The translations under genes were made by a program, and so were the position numbers. The notes under the pieces were generated by a model that saw only the letters and a list, made by a program, of their open reading frames with translations, made no database searches and was not told where the DNA came from. 64,000 nucleotides of DNA from assembly GCF_019357415.1 (NCBI RefSeq), contig NZ_CP048410.1:310001-374000 (forward strand), given 5' to 3'. Below, piece after piece: positions 17,819 through 26,674 of the stretch (within the stretch, counting starts at the first letter, position 1; every line of letters begins with the position of its first letter). This DNA is from Gramella sp. MT6. GTDB lineage: Bacteria > Bacteroidota > Bacteroidia > Flavobacteriales > Flavobacteriaceae.

Positions 17819-18067
17819 CTAATGGTTTCTAAGGGCCTTGATAAGTTGCTCTTTGGTCATTTCGCTTCTCCCTTCGATCCCGATTTCCTTAGCCTTTTCA
17901 TATAATTCTTCCTTGGTTCTATTTTCATATTTCTTAGAACTCCCTCCTTTTTCTCCGGAATTTGAATCATTGGCAATTCTGGCTGCCTTTTCCTTACTCA
18001 TACCTTTATCCCGTAATTCTTCGTATTGCTCGTCATTCTTGATCTGTGGTCCGTGATCTTTTGCCAT
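17819..18067 (-). CDS. Small DUF7218-like protein with C-terminal Rho-N/SAP helix-extended-helix
   Basis: An 82-residue protein in two parts. Residues 1-38 (MAKDHGPQIKNDEQYEELR, then KGMSKEKAARIAN) form a conserved motif found in small bacterial proteins of unknown function. Residues 48-82 (RTKEELYEKAKEIGIEGR, then SEMTKEQLIKALRNH) fit the Rho N-terminal/SAP fold, a DNA- or RNA-binding helix pair. It is the first gene of the Ku-LigD operon, one base from the Ku start, so an accessory role at DNA ends is a reasonable inference. No start ambiguity. Confidence 0.8.
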   Translation of the reverse strand: MAKDHGPQIKNDEQYEELRDKGMSKEKAARIANDSNSGEKGGSSKKYENRTKEELYEKAKEIGIEGRSEMTKEQLIKALRNH

Positions 18068-18388
18068 GATGCTAATATTTATTGGTTACCTACTAAAATT
18101 ACGATTTCGGTTATGATCCTAAAAAGTGAGAAATGTGATTAACTAGAGTTTAACGCAGAATTTTAACACCCTTAAACATTTTTTAAGAAAATGTGAAAAT
18201 TAGAGCTCTTCAAAATCCACATATTTCTTGAGGTCGGAAAAATTAAAGTCTACCAGCAATTTTCAAAAATGTAAAATTTAGTTAATAAGGTTAAATCACT
18301 AGCGAAAAAACACCTCGAAAACTACATTTACTAAGTAACTAAATTCTGGAAAAATATAAGAAAAAATCAATTCGTTGGAGGAAGAGCT
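18068..18388. other. 321-bp divergent intergenic region
   Basis: AT-rich region between the NHEJ operon (minus) and the helical protein gene (plus). No ORF of note. It holds a 6-bp inverted repeat CTTAAA-CATTT-TTTAAG at 18171-18187 and an A-rich tract before a clear Shine-Dalgarno (TTGGAGGAAGAGCT) upstream of 18389. The best -7 candidates, TAATTTTA on the minus strand and TACATTTA on the plus strand, match TAnnTTTG at 7 of 8 positions but lack a spaced TTG. Confidence 0.5.
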
Positions 18389-18856
18389 ATGCACAGATTG
18401 GAGAAGAAAAAGACAATTGAGTTACTGGAAAAGCAACGGGTATTCAATAAAAAAAGCACTTATTTATATAAGATCGCAGCAGATAAAGAAAAGCGCCTGG
18501 TGCTTAGGAACTTTTATTACCAATTGTATAAACAAAAATTGAATTTTCTAGATGAGATCGAGGATAAGATCGAACAAATCAAAAGAGAAATTTCACCTAC
18601 CAAAGATCCTCAAATGCTTTCTTTTTATAAAAGAAAGAAGTGTGAATTATCTAAGCATTTTTTAAAATATAAAATGTTTCAGAGATACGCCGATATACAT
18701 GAGCGAGAATCCAAGAGTCTACAAAAGTATACCAAATACCTGTCTAAGACCAGCCATGCTTGTGTAAGAGAAATATTTTTAAAGCATCGGTACCAGGTCA
18801 AGGAAAACCTGAAAAAAATGAATAACATGACTCTTACCAAATTTCCTATCGCATAA
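18389..18856 (+). CDS. Hypothetical all-helical protein
   Basis: A 155-residue basic protein predicted from its heptad-like pattern to be almost entirely helical; no signal peptide or membrane segment. The helix around LRNFYYQLYKQKLNFLDEIE, with spaced acidic and lysine residues, recalls ferritin-like DUF2383/PA2169 bundles, but no metal-ligand set can be identified. It has one of the few strong Shine-Dalgarno sequences of the window (GGAGGA, 8 bases before ATG), suggesting high or regulated translation. Family not recognised; function unknown. Confidence 0.75.
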   Translation: MHRLEKKKTIELLEKQRVFNKKSTYLYKIAADKEKRLVLRNFYYQLYKQKLNFLDEIEDKIEQIKREISPTKDPQMLSFYKRKKCELSKHFLKYKMFQRYADIHERESKSLQKYTKYLSKTSHACVREIFLKHRYQVKENLKKMNNMTLTKFPIA

Positions 18857-18857
18857 A

Positions 18858-18888
18858 AAAACCTCTGCTTTCAAGGCAGAGGTTTTAA
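18858..18888. terminator. Bidirectional intrinsic terminator
   Basis: Arms AAAACCTCTGC (18858-18868) and GCAGAGGTTTT (18876-18886), loop TTTCAAG. Shared by the convergent helical-protein and hppA genes. Confidence 0.88.
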
Positions 18889-18907
18889 TTATTTCAACAA
18901 TAGAGAA

Positions 18908-21322
18908 TTATTTAATTTCTTTCACTTTACTTCTTACTTCAGCTTCTGTGCCTTCAAATTCAAAGGTTTCTGTAAGTTCTTCACCCTTCACAGTTCTTGT
19001 CACCACAACATAAGCTGTCACGTAGTCGTCTTCAGACTTCTTCTCCATTTTCACTTCTTTGGAAATCAAATTTGAATCTGTCCCTTCAGAAACCATCACT
19101 GTTTCATCCAGGTTAGGAATATCTCCTTCAGTATGACCTCCCAGAATTGGAGCGATCACAAGACCAATAAGACAGGTAAGTTTTATTAGAATATTCATTG
19201 ATGGCCCTGAAGTATCTTTAAAAGGATCTCCAACGGTATCACCGGTAACCGCGGCTTTATGCGCATCAGATCCTTTATAGGTCATCTCACCGTTGATCAT
19301 TACACCTGCCTCAAAAGATTTTTTGGCATTGTCCCAGGCACCACCAGCATTATTCTGAAAAATCGCCCATAGGACACCGCTAACGGTCACTCCAGCCATA
19401 TATCCACCAAGCATTTCAGCAATTAGCATATTCTCGTAACCGAACAACATTGGTAGAAAAGCGATCAAAATTGGGAACCCAATAGTGATAACTCCAGGTA
19501 ATAACATTTCCTTCAGCGCGGCTTCCGTAGAAATAGCCACACATTTATCGTATTCCGGTTTACCGGTTCCTTCCATAATTCCTGGAATTTCCTTGAATTG
19601 TCGTCTTACCTCACGCACCATTTGCATGGCTGCTTTCCCTACCGAGCTCATGGCAAGAGCAGAAAAAACTACCGGCACCATTCCTCCCACAAATAGCATG
19701 GCAAGTACAGGCGCTTTGAAAATATTGATCCCATCTATCCCGGTAAAGGTCACATAAGCTGCGAATAAAGCCAGCGAGGTAAGCGCAGCCGAAGCGATAG
19801 CGAAACCTTTTCCGGTTGCCGCGGTTGTATTACCTACAGAATCCAGAATATCTGTACGCTCTCTTACAATTGGGTCTTGCTCGCTCATTTCTGCGATTCC
19901 TCCAGCGTTATCTGCAATAGGACCAAAAGCATCGATCGCCAATTGCATTGCAGTAGTTGCCATCATAGCCGAAGCCGCCAAAGCAACTCCATAAAATCCT
20001 GCAAAGGCATAAGATGCCCAGATCGCAATGGCAAATAATAAAATTGAATAAAATGTTGAGATCATCCCGGTAGAAAGCCCGGCGATTATATTGGTTGCAG
20101 CCCCTGTGCTGGAGTTCTGTACAATGCTCATGACGGGTTTTTTACCAAGCCCAGTATAATATTCAGTCACTGCAGAAATTACTCCTCCTACGATAATACC
20201 AACAAGAGAAGCGTAAAATACGTTTAATGAACTTATAGTTTTCATTTCGAAACCTTCCTGTCCACCAACAAAGAATCCCATAGTCATGGAATTAGCGGGT
20301 AACATCCAGGTCACTAAAAAGTAACTTGCGATAGCCACTAGGATAATGGAAACCCAGTTCCCAATATTCAAAGCTTTCTGAACCTCAGCTTCCTTAGCGT
20401 CATTAGATTTAATCCTTACCAATAAGGTTCCTATAATAGAAATTATGATCCCGGCACCGGCAATAGCCATTGGTAAAAGGATAGGCCCAATACCTCCAAA
20501 ACCTTCTGAAGTTATATCTCCACCCATGTCTTTGATGATATAATTTCCAAGAACCATGGCGGCAAGAACGGTCGCTACGTAACTACCGAAAAGGTCGGCT
20601 CCCATCCCAGCTACATCACCAACGTTATCTCCCACGTTATCTGCGATTGTTGCAGGGTTTCTTGGATCGTCTTCCGGGATACCAGCTTCAACTTTTCCAA
20701 CTAGATCGGCTCCTACATCTGCCGCTTTTGTATAGATCCCTCCGCCTACCCGGGCAAATAATGCTATAGATTCAGCACCTAAGGAGAATCCCGCAAGAGT
20801 TTCAAGAACAATGGTCATTTGTTCTGTATTGGTCCATTCTCCTCCCATGAAATAATTAAAGAATAGAATAAAAAATCCGGTTAGACCTAAAACAGCCAGA
20901 CCAGCAACTCCAAGTCCCATAACGGTTCCTCCTCCAAAAGACACATTTAAGGCTTTTGGCAAACTGGTTTTAGCAGCCTGTGTGGTTCTAACATTGGTCT
21001 GGGTAGCAATCTTCATCCCCATATTTCCTGCAAGGGCCGAGAAAAAGGCTCCAAAAATAAATGCTACGATTATTAAATAGTGGGTAGTGGGGACAAAATA
21101 AGCGATGGCAGCCAATGCGATACTAGCGCCTATCACGAAAAGAGTCAATAATTTATATTCTGCTTTTAAAAAGGCGAGAGCACCTTCATAGATATGAGAC
21201 GAAATCTCTTTCATTTTACCGTCACCGGCGTCCTGTTTCATTACCCAGGATCTTTTGACCCACATATAAATGAGTCCGATTATTGCCAGCACTGCAGGCA
21301 TATAAATCATTATTGCTTCCAT
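18908..21322 (-). CDS. hppA: Membrane-bound ion-pumping pyrophosphatase, K+-dependent type
   Basis: Hydrolyses pyrophosphate and exports H+ (or Na+) across the inner membrane. About 16 membrane segments; the PPi site is complete ([44 protein letters not shown]). Ala501 and Gly504 in [10 protein letters not shown] mark the K+-dependent class. The gate glutamate usually in the helix after DNVGD is replaced (ADLFGSYVA), while Glu184 appears in the preceding helix (GAESIALF), a pattern I recall for Flavobacterium-type H+-pumps. A soluble C-terminal extension of about 75 residues follows the last helix. Upstream lies the soluble pyrophosphatase gene, with its own terminator between. Confidence 0.95.
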   Translation of the reverse strand: MEAIMIYMPAVLAIIGLIYMWVKRSWVMKQDAGDGKMKEISSHIYEGALAFLKAEYKLLTLFVIGASIALAAIAYFVPTTHYLIIVAFIFGAFFSALAGNMGMKIATQTNVRTTQAAKTSLPKALNVSFGGGTVMGLGVAGLAVLGLTGFFILFFNYFMGGEWTNTEQMTIVLETLAGFSLGAESIALFARVGGGIYTKAADVGADLVGKVEAGIPEDDPRNPATIADNVGDNVGDVAGMGADLFGSYVATVLAAMVLGNYIIKDMGGDITSEGFGGIGPILLPMAIAGAGIIISIIGTLLVRIKSNDAKEAEVQKALNIGNWVSIILVAIASYFLVTWMLPANSMTMGFFVGGQEGFEMKTISSLNVFYASLVGIIVGGVISAVTEYYTGLGKKPVMSIVQNSSTGAATNIIAGLSTGMISTFYSILLFAIAIWASYAFAGFYGVALAASAMMATTAMQLAIDAFGPIADNAGGIAEMSEQDPIVRERTDILDSVGNTTAATGKGFAIASAALTSLALFAAYVTFTGIDGINIFKAPVLAMLFVGGMVPVVFSALAMSSVGKAAMQMVREVRRQFKEIPGIMEGTGKPEYDKCVAISTEAALKEMLLPGVITIGFPILIAFLPMLFGYENMLIAEMLGGYMAGVTVSGVLWAIFQNNAGGAWDNAKKSFEAGVMINGEMTYKGSDAHKAAVTGDTVGDPFKDTSGPSMNILIKLTCLIGLVIAPILGGHTEGDIPNLDETVMVSEGTDSNLISKEVKMEKKSEDDYVTAYVVVTRTVKGEELTETFEFEGTEAEVRSKVKEIK

Positions 21323-21391
21323 ATTTTAGCTAGGTTAATTTGTTAATTATTTATTAATGCCAGCTAATGTAGTAAATTCAGCAATAATTAA

Positions 21392-21423
21392 AAAAGCAAT
21401 AACTTTTTAAGGTTATTGCTTTT
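21392..21423 (-). terminator. Intrinsic terminator of ppa
   Basis: Arms 21392-21403 and 21412-21423 (12 bp, AAAAGCAATAAC and complement). On the minus strand a T-rich tract follows. It lies 33 bases after the ppa stop and separates ppa from hppA. Confidence 0.8.
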
Positions 21424-21455
21424 AATATATCAATATTTATAAGAAATATTTAGGA

Positions 21456-21968
21456 TTATATACCGAAGCGAGATTTATCACCTTCATAATTCTCAAATCG
21501 CTCTACACATTGTCTAATGATCTCTCTTGCTTCATTAGCATCTCCAAAATCACCAGTATCAACTTTTTTCTTCTCAAGATCCTTATAAACTTTAAAGAAA
21601 TGCTCGATCTCCTTGATCATGTGGCCATTCAGTTCTTTAAGGTCATTCAATCTGTTCCAGATAGGATCTGAAACCGGTACACAGATGATCTTCTCATCCG
21701 GTCCTTTTTCATCTGCCATATGGAAAACACCTATTGGTTTAACCTCCATAACAATCCCCGGGAAAGTAGGCTCAGTCACCAGTACAAGTACATCAAGCGG
21801 ATCTTCATCCAGGGCTAAAGTATTGGGAATAAACCCATAATCTGCAGGATACATCATCGAAGAGAAGATCATCCTGTCGTAACGAACTTTTTTCAGTTCA
21901 AAATCGTATTCATATTTGTTTCTACTCCCTTTCGGGATCTCGATCAATACATCAAAAGTATCAGACAT
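21456..21968 (-). CDS. ppa: Soluble inorganic pyrophosphatase, family I
   Basis: Mg-dependent cytosolic enzyme hydrolysing PPi to two phosphates. The family I signature DEDPLDVLVL is present, as are the phosphate-binding FDVLIEIPKGSRNKYEYD and PADYGFIPNT segments and the GHMIKEIEHFF helix. 170 residues is the normal prokaryotic length. Its neighbour is the membrane pyrophosphatase, so the cell has both energy-wasting and energy-conserving PPi hydrolysis encoded side by side. Confidence 0.95.
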   Translation of the reverse strand: MSDTFDVLIEIPKGSRNKYEYDFELKKVRYDRMIFSSMMYPADYGFIPNTLALDEDPLDVLVLVTEPTFPGIVMEVKPIGVFHMADEKGPDEKIICVPVSDPIWNRLNDLKELNGHMIKEIEHFFKVYKDLEKKKVDTGDFGDANEAREIIRQCVERFENYEGDKSRFGI

Positions 21969-22002
21969 TTTTCTTTATTTTCTTCATTAAAATTAAGGGC
22001 TG

Positions 22003-22010
22003 CAAATATA
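22003..22010 (-). promoter_or_regulatory. Candidate -7 promoter element of ppa
   Basis: TATATTTG on the minus strand, an exact match to the Bacteroidetes TAnnTTTG, ending 34 bases before the ppa ATG. No good TTG at -33 is seen. Confidence 0.5.
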
Positions 22011-22036
22011 GTTATTTCTGATATCTAAATCATTAA

Positions 22037-24529
22037 CTAAAAGTGAAATCCGAAATCAATTGTAAAAGCCATGGATCTGGCATCGGGATTATCGAAATAA
22101 TTACCTCTAAAATGAACATCAAATCTCAGAACCTTAAAGATGTTACCAATCCCGAAACTATATTCATAGAAGGGGTCTGAATCTGGAGCTATCAGCGGTA
22201 AACCAGAGGCATCTATCCTTTTGCTTTCTTCTGAAATATCACCATAGACTGCCCTGAAACCAATTAACTCTCTCAGGTTCAATTCACGCAAAAGCGGAAT
22301 TCTTGAAAATAATCTTCCGTTAAAATTATGATCCAGATGGACAGCCGCGTAGCCATCGGTCACAAATTCATAGAAATCAAGGGTTGGAAAGGTATTATAT
22401 AAAGCGAAATAGGTCTGGTTACCCGGAACCACACTCAGCAGTCCAAGAGGAACAGCACCAAATGTCTTTCCAGCTTCCAAACTAACGTTTGATCTACCAA
22501 ACCCACCAATTAGCAACGGTTGATTATAGAAAAACTGAAGTTTCTTATAATCAAAATCGCTATTAAAAATATCCTTGACCCCAAGACTGTAGTTAAGGAA
22601 CAAGGTTGGAAAATCCTCTTCGTTCACCACGTTCCTTTCCACCCCAAAACCTGAAACCTTTCTTCCCGGCATCCAGGTTAGGATAGTTGAAAATTCTGTT
22701 TGGTTGATCTCAGAATCGATTATCGTTCTTTCTTCATCAACATAATAATCGAGGCTGAATTCTGGCGACGCCGGTTTTAATTCCCTGTAATTCGCACCAA
22801 ACCTTACAGTGAAATTCTTAAGTGGTTCCAGTTCTACGGCAAAAACACTTAGATTGATCGAGCTTAGTTTATCGTTATCTCCAACATTTAGAAGTGAGGA
22901 GGATGCAAGGCTTCTACCAAGCACGTCTGTTGAATTGGTTAGACTGGTACCAAGCTGTTCTACATCACGCCTGTTCCCTCCTCCAATGATCAATCTCGAC
23001 TTTGGATCCAGCAGAACCTTTCCTGCAATCCCATATTTAAATTTATTATCTTCAAAGCCATAGGCTCCATAAGCCTCTATTCTCCATGGATCATTCTGCC
23101 CAAAATAAGTTCTTCCTCCAAACCTGGTTCGCACGCCTTCCACATCATTAAATCCGAAAGTAGAATAAACAGGCCCGTAATCCCAGCCATCAAATTCAAC
23201 ATAACCCGACTGGATCACCGTAGCGATATCGTATAGCCTGTTAAAAGCCCTCGTCTTGGTAAGACTATCCAGCATCACATAAACTCCTTCTTCGTCCTTG
23301 TTCAACTCTTCAAGTCGATTCTCTGCCCAGAATTCTTCGCTCCTGTTATAAGCTACAGATTGTGGATTATAAACCGGTTGCTGATAAAAGGATGCCGGTT
23401 TCTCCTGATTGAATTCATATTCGTCATATAACAGAGTTCTTTTGGCATAGATCCCACGGGAACTTTTCTTTTTGTTCAAACCAAAATCGGCCATAAAAAA
23501 GTCTTTGGTGATCAGAAAAATGGAATCACTTAAAACCTTAAAATCCTGCTCAATATAAACCTGTTTGATCCAGTTGATATTTACATCCTTTGTGGTCTCA
23601 AGATTAATATTCTTCACAGCCCAGGTAGTATCGTTCACCCAGAAATCCCCCTTAAAGGTGAGCTCATTTTCGCGACGCGGGTAGTAGACTATATTATAAC
23701 ACCATTTATTATCGATATAAGCACTATCAGACAATACATAATTATAGGTGTCGATTCCCGTAGTGGAAATTGGACTTACAAAACTCTTATCGAAAAATTT
23801 GATATAGTTCTTGTAGATATCATAATCGTCATAGATATCCTTTACGTAATCTATGAGATTCCTGTTCTGGCTAAATCCGGAATTCTTATTCCCTAATAAA
23901 ACCTCTTTTTTTTCATTAATGACGTTGTCACCATAAACTTCACTTACCGATTCATTGATAAACATCGGCAGATAGGTCTTTCCGGTTACCTTATTGGTAT
24001 CGGCATAATCAAAGATGAACTCCATACCATTGAAAATCCTGCTTTCAATAAGCGTACTATCTATGGTATTAATATCGAATTCAAGTTTTTCATACTCCTT
24101 ATATGAATATTGATCGAAGGCTCTTACCCCATTACTCCTTCTGTTAGCCCAGACCTTCTTAAGAATATCTATTGCCGGATTATTCTTTTTTGAAGTTTTA
24201 CCCCGATAGATCACCACTTCATCCAGGCTGGCAGCTTCCTCCTCCAGGGTGATCTTCATATTTAAATTAACTGAACTTTTCAATGGAACCTCTAAGGTCT
24301 TGTAACCTATAAAAGACACTACAATAGTATCAAAGTTCTGATCGGTTTGAAGATAGAATTCTCCATCCTCGTTGGTAGTGGTACCGCTACTTGAATTTGC
24401 AAATACCACATTGGCAAATGGGACGGTTTTCCCGGAGCTATCATTCACGATACCACCAACCTTGGTTTGAGCATTTACAAGGTTAAATCCGAAAAATATA
24501 AAAAGTATTAAATATGAAAGTTTGTTCAT
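22037..24529 (-). CDS. DUF5686 outer membrane protein with N-terminal carboxypeptidase-regulatory-like domain
   Basis: An 830-residue envelope protein typical of Bacteroidetes. Signal peptide (about 1-20, ending NAQ), a CarboxypepD_reg-like beta sandwich at about 23-105 (VGGIVNDSSGKTVPFANV...TNEDGEFYL), then the DUF5686 region with a C-terminal 16-strand-like barrel ending in the aromatic sequence MAFTIDFGFHF. Proteins of this type are predicted outer membrane barrels, function unknown. It lies downstream of pdhB but behind a terminator and its own candidate promoter. Confidence 0.87.
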   Translation of the reverse strand: MNKLSYLILFIFFGFNLVNAQTKVGGIVNDSSGKTVPFANVVFANSSSGTTTNEDGEFYLQTDQNFDTIVVSFIGYKTLEVPLKSSVNLNMKITLEEEAASLDEVVIYRGKTSKKNNPAIDILKKVWANRRSNGVRAFDQYSYKEYEKLEFDINTIDSTLIESRIFNGMEFIFDYADTNKVTGKTYLPMFINESVSEVYGDNVINEKKEVLLGNKNSGFSQNRNLIDYVKDIYDDYDIYKNYIKFFDKSFVSPISTTGIDTYNYVLSDSAYIDNKWCYNIVYYPRRENELTFKGDFWVNDTTWAVKNINLETTKDVNINWIKQVYIEQDFKVLSDSIFLITKDFFMADFGLNKKKSSRGIYAKRTLLYDEYEFNQEKPASFYQQPVYNPQSVAYNRSEEFWAENRLEELNKDEEGVYVMLDSLTKTRAFNRLYDIATVIQSGYVEFDGWDYGPVYSTFGFNDVEGVRTRFGGRTYFGQNDPWRIEAYGAYGFEDNKFKYGIAGKVLLDPKSRLIIGGGNRRDVEQLGTSLTNSTDVLGRSLASSSLLNVGDNDKLSSINLSVFAVELEPLKNFTVRFGANYRELKPASPEFSLDYYVDEERTIIDSEINQTEFSTILTWMPGRKVSGFGVERNVVNEEDFPTLFLNYSLGVKDIFNSDFDYKKLQFFYNQPLLIGGFGRSNVSLEAGKTFGAVPLGLLSVVPGNQTYFALYNTFPTLDFYEFVTDGYAAVHLDHNFNGRLFSRIPLLRELNLRELIGFRAVYGDISEESKRIDASGLPLIAPDSDPFYEYSFGIGNIFKVLRFDVHFRGNYFDNPDARSMAFTIDFGFHF

Positions 24530-24537
24530 TATTGGAT

Positions 24538-24568
24538 AAAAAAAAACTTCATCCTAAAGATGAAGTTT
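24538..24568 (-). terminator. Intrinsic terminator of pdhB
   Basis: Arms AAACTTCATC (24544-24553) and GATGAAGTTT (24559-24568); on the minus strand the stem is followed by nine T. Confidence 0.85.
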
Positions 24569-24576
24569 CAAATATA
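24569..24576 (-). promoter_or_regulatory. Candidate -7 promoter element for the DUF5686 gene
   Basis: TATATTTG on the minus strand, exact match to TAnnTTTG, 40 bases before the DUF5686 start and directly upstream of the pdhB terminator stem, so the hairpin would be partly in the new 5' leader. No clear TTG at -33. Confidence 0.4.
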
Positions 24577-24588
24577 GGTTGATTAAGG

Positions 24589-25566
24589 TTACTTATACAT
24601 TACCTTTTTCACAGCTTTAACAACATCGTCGCTATTAGGCAACCACTCCTGTAAAAGACCTGGTGAATATGGAGCCGGAGTATCGGCAGTATTAAGCTTC
24701 ACGATCGGAGCATCTAAATAATCAAATGCCTTCGATTGAACCTGATATGTAATTTCTGTAGCAACGTTACCAAATGGCCATGCTTCTTCAAGAATCACTA
24801 AGCGATTGGTTTTCTTAACAGACTCAAGAATGGTATCATGATCCATAGGACGAACTGTTCTAAGATCAATAATTTCACAAGAGATATCCTCTTTTTCCAG
24901 TTCTTCAGCAGCCTTATAGGCTTCTTTTATGATCTTCCCAAAAGATACGATAGTTACATCTGTACCTTCTCTCTTGATATCAGCCTTACCAATTTCAATT
25001 AGATATTCATCTTCCGGCACTTCTCCTTTATCCCCATACATCTGCTCACTTTCCATGAAGATCACCGGATCGTCGTCACGAATTGCCGATTTTAAAAGGC
25101 CTTTAGCATCATAAGGATTAGAAGGAACAATTACCTTTAGTCCGGGAGTGTTAGCAAACCAGCTTTCAAAAGCCTGAGAGTGCGTTGCCCCTAACTGACC
25201 CGCTGAACCTGTTGGCCCACGAAAAACAATTGGAATATTGAATTGCCCACCGCTCATCTGTCTCATCTTAGCGGCGTTATTTATGATCTGGTCAATTCCA
25301 ACAAGAGAAAAGTTGAAGGTCATGAACTCGATGATAGGCCTGTTACCATTCATCGCAGATCCAACTCCAATACCTGCAAAACCAAGCTCGGAAATAGGAG
25401 TATCTATTACTCTTTCAGGACCAAATTCGTCTAGCATTCCTTTTGAAGCTTTATAAGCTCCATTATATTCAGCAACTTCTTCTCCCATTAAATAGATGCT
25501 GTCGTCCAGACGCATTTCCTCGCTCATCGCTTCTGCAACGGCTTCTCTAAATTGAATTGTCCTCAT
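24589..25566 (-). CDS. pdhB: Pyruvate dehydrogenase E1 component, beta subunit
   Basis: Transketolase-like beta subunit of the thiamine-diphosphate E1 that decarboxylates pyruvate. Contains REAVAEAMSEEM, MGEEVAEYNGAYK, the FRGPTGSAGQLGATHSQ segment, EDISCEIIDLRTVRPMD and the C-terminal transketolase domain with ILEEAWPFGNVATEI. 325 residues is typical. It is the PdhB type, but a branched-chain 2-oxoacid E1 beta is a close alternative. No E1 alpha or E2 gene is adjacent in this window. Confidence 0.88.
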   Translation of the reverse strand: MRTIQFREAVAEAMSEEMRLDDSIYLMGEEVAEYNGAYKASKGMLDEFGPERVIDTPISELGFAGIGVGSAMNGNRPIIEFMTFNFSLVGIDQIINNAAKMRQMSGGQFNIPIVFRGPTGSAGQLGATHSQAFESWFANTPGLKVIVPSNPYDAKGLLKSAIRDDDPVIFMESEQMYGDKGEVPEDEYLIEIGKADIKREGTDVTIVSFGKIIKEAYKAAEELEKEDISCEIIDLRTVRPMDHDTILESVKKTNRLVILEEAWPFGNVATEITYQVQSKAFDYLDAPIVKLNTADTPAPYSPGLLQEWLPNSDDVVKAVKKVMYK

Positions 25567-25873
25567 TATATAAAATCTTATTTTTTATTCCTGCACAGCA
25601 AAAATAGTAATTCATTAAGGTATATACCATATTTGAAGATTAAAATTTTCGCTTCTTCTGCAATATCTTAAACTCTGAAAACGCTATTAACAATATTCTC
25701 AATTTTTGACAGATAATTATGAACGATAAAAGATTATATGGATGAAACATTAAATATTACTTAAAATTCAACCCAATTTTTTAATCAAATTTATTATGCA
25801 TGCATAGCATTTTTCAGATAAAAATACTTACCTTCGTCTCCGAAAACGTTTTATTAAAAAAATAAACTTATAT
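25567..25873. promoter_or_regulatory. 307-bp divergent promoter region of pdhB and etfBA
   Basis: AT-rich with no ORF. For pdhB, TATTTTTG at 25599-25606 (minus strand) matches the -7 consensus exactly, 32 bases before the ATG, and the perfect palindrome GGTATATACC (25619-25628) lies 13 bases upstream of it. For etfB, TACCTTCG at 25829-25836 matches 7 of 8, 37 bases before the ATG. A further palindrome ATGCATGCAT at 25797-25806 sits near its -33 region. Confidence 0.45.
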
Positions 25874-26620
25874 ATGAAAATCTTAGTATGTATTAGTCAC
25901 GTGCCTGACACTACATCAAAAATCAATTTCACTGATGGAGATACTAAATTCGACACTAACGGTGTTCAGTTTGTAATTAATCCAAACGATGAATTTGGTT
26001 TAACGAGGGCAATGTGGTTCAAGGAAAAACAAGGCGCGAGTGTAGATGTTGTAAATGTTGGAGGAGCTGAAACCGAGCCTACTCTAAGAAAAGCTCTGGC
26101 TATTGGTGCAGATAGCGCAATTCGCGTGAATACTCCAGCTACAGACGGTTACCAGGTGGCTAAAGAATTAGCTAAAGTGGTAAAAGATGGTGAGTATGAT
26201 TTAGTGATCGCTGGAAGAGAATCTATCGATTATAACGGAGGAATGGTACCAGGAATGTTAGCTCAATTGATCAAAGCTAATTTCGTGAACAACTGTATCA
26301 GTTTAGAGATCGAAGGAGAAAAAGCTAAAGCAATTCGTGAGATTGACGGTGGTAAAGAAACTTTAACCGCTTCCCTTCCACTGGTTATTGGTGGTCAAAA
26401 AGGTCTTGTAGAAGAAAGCGATCTTCGTATCCCTAATATGAGAGGTATCATGCAGGCTCGTAAAAAACCATTGAACGTGGTTGAACCGGCAGAAACCGCT
26501 ACCAAGACAGAGGCTGTAAAATTTGAAAAACCTGCTCCAAAAGGAGATGTAAAACTTATTGACCCAGATAATCTTGACGAATTGATCGATCTGCTTCACA
26601 ACGAAGCCAAAGCGATCTAA
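25874..26620 (+). CDS. etfB: Electron transfer flavoprotein, beta subunit
   Basis: Small subunit of ETF, which carries electrons from acyl-CoA dehydrogenases to the quinone pool. Begins MKILVCISHVPDTTSKI and contains the AMP-binding/ETF-beta region NPNDEFGLTRAM and the DLVIAGRESIDYNGGMVPGM segment. 248 residues matches group I ETF beta. Its alpha partner begins 54 bases downstream. Likely electron acceptor for the acyl-CoA dehydrogenase at 4098. Confidence 0.95.
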   Translation: MKILVCISHVPDTTSKINFTDGDTKFDTNGVQFVINPNDEFGLTRAMWFKEKQGASVDVVNVGGAETEPTLRKALAIGADSAIRVNTPATDGYQVAKELAKVVKDGEYDLVIAGRESIDYNGGMVPGMLAQLIKANFVNNCISLEIEGEKAKAIREIDGGKETLTASLPLVIGGQKGLVEESDLRIPNMRGIMQARKKPLNVVEPAETATKTEAVKFEKPAPKGDVKLIDPDNLDELIDLLHNEAKAI

Positions 26621-26674
26621 TTTCAAGACAGATAAGGTCAAAAAGGAATTTCAAAAATTAAAAAACAGAAGAAA

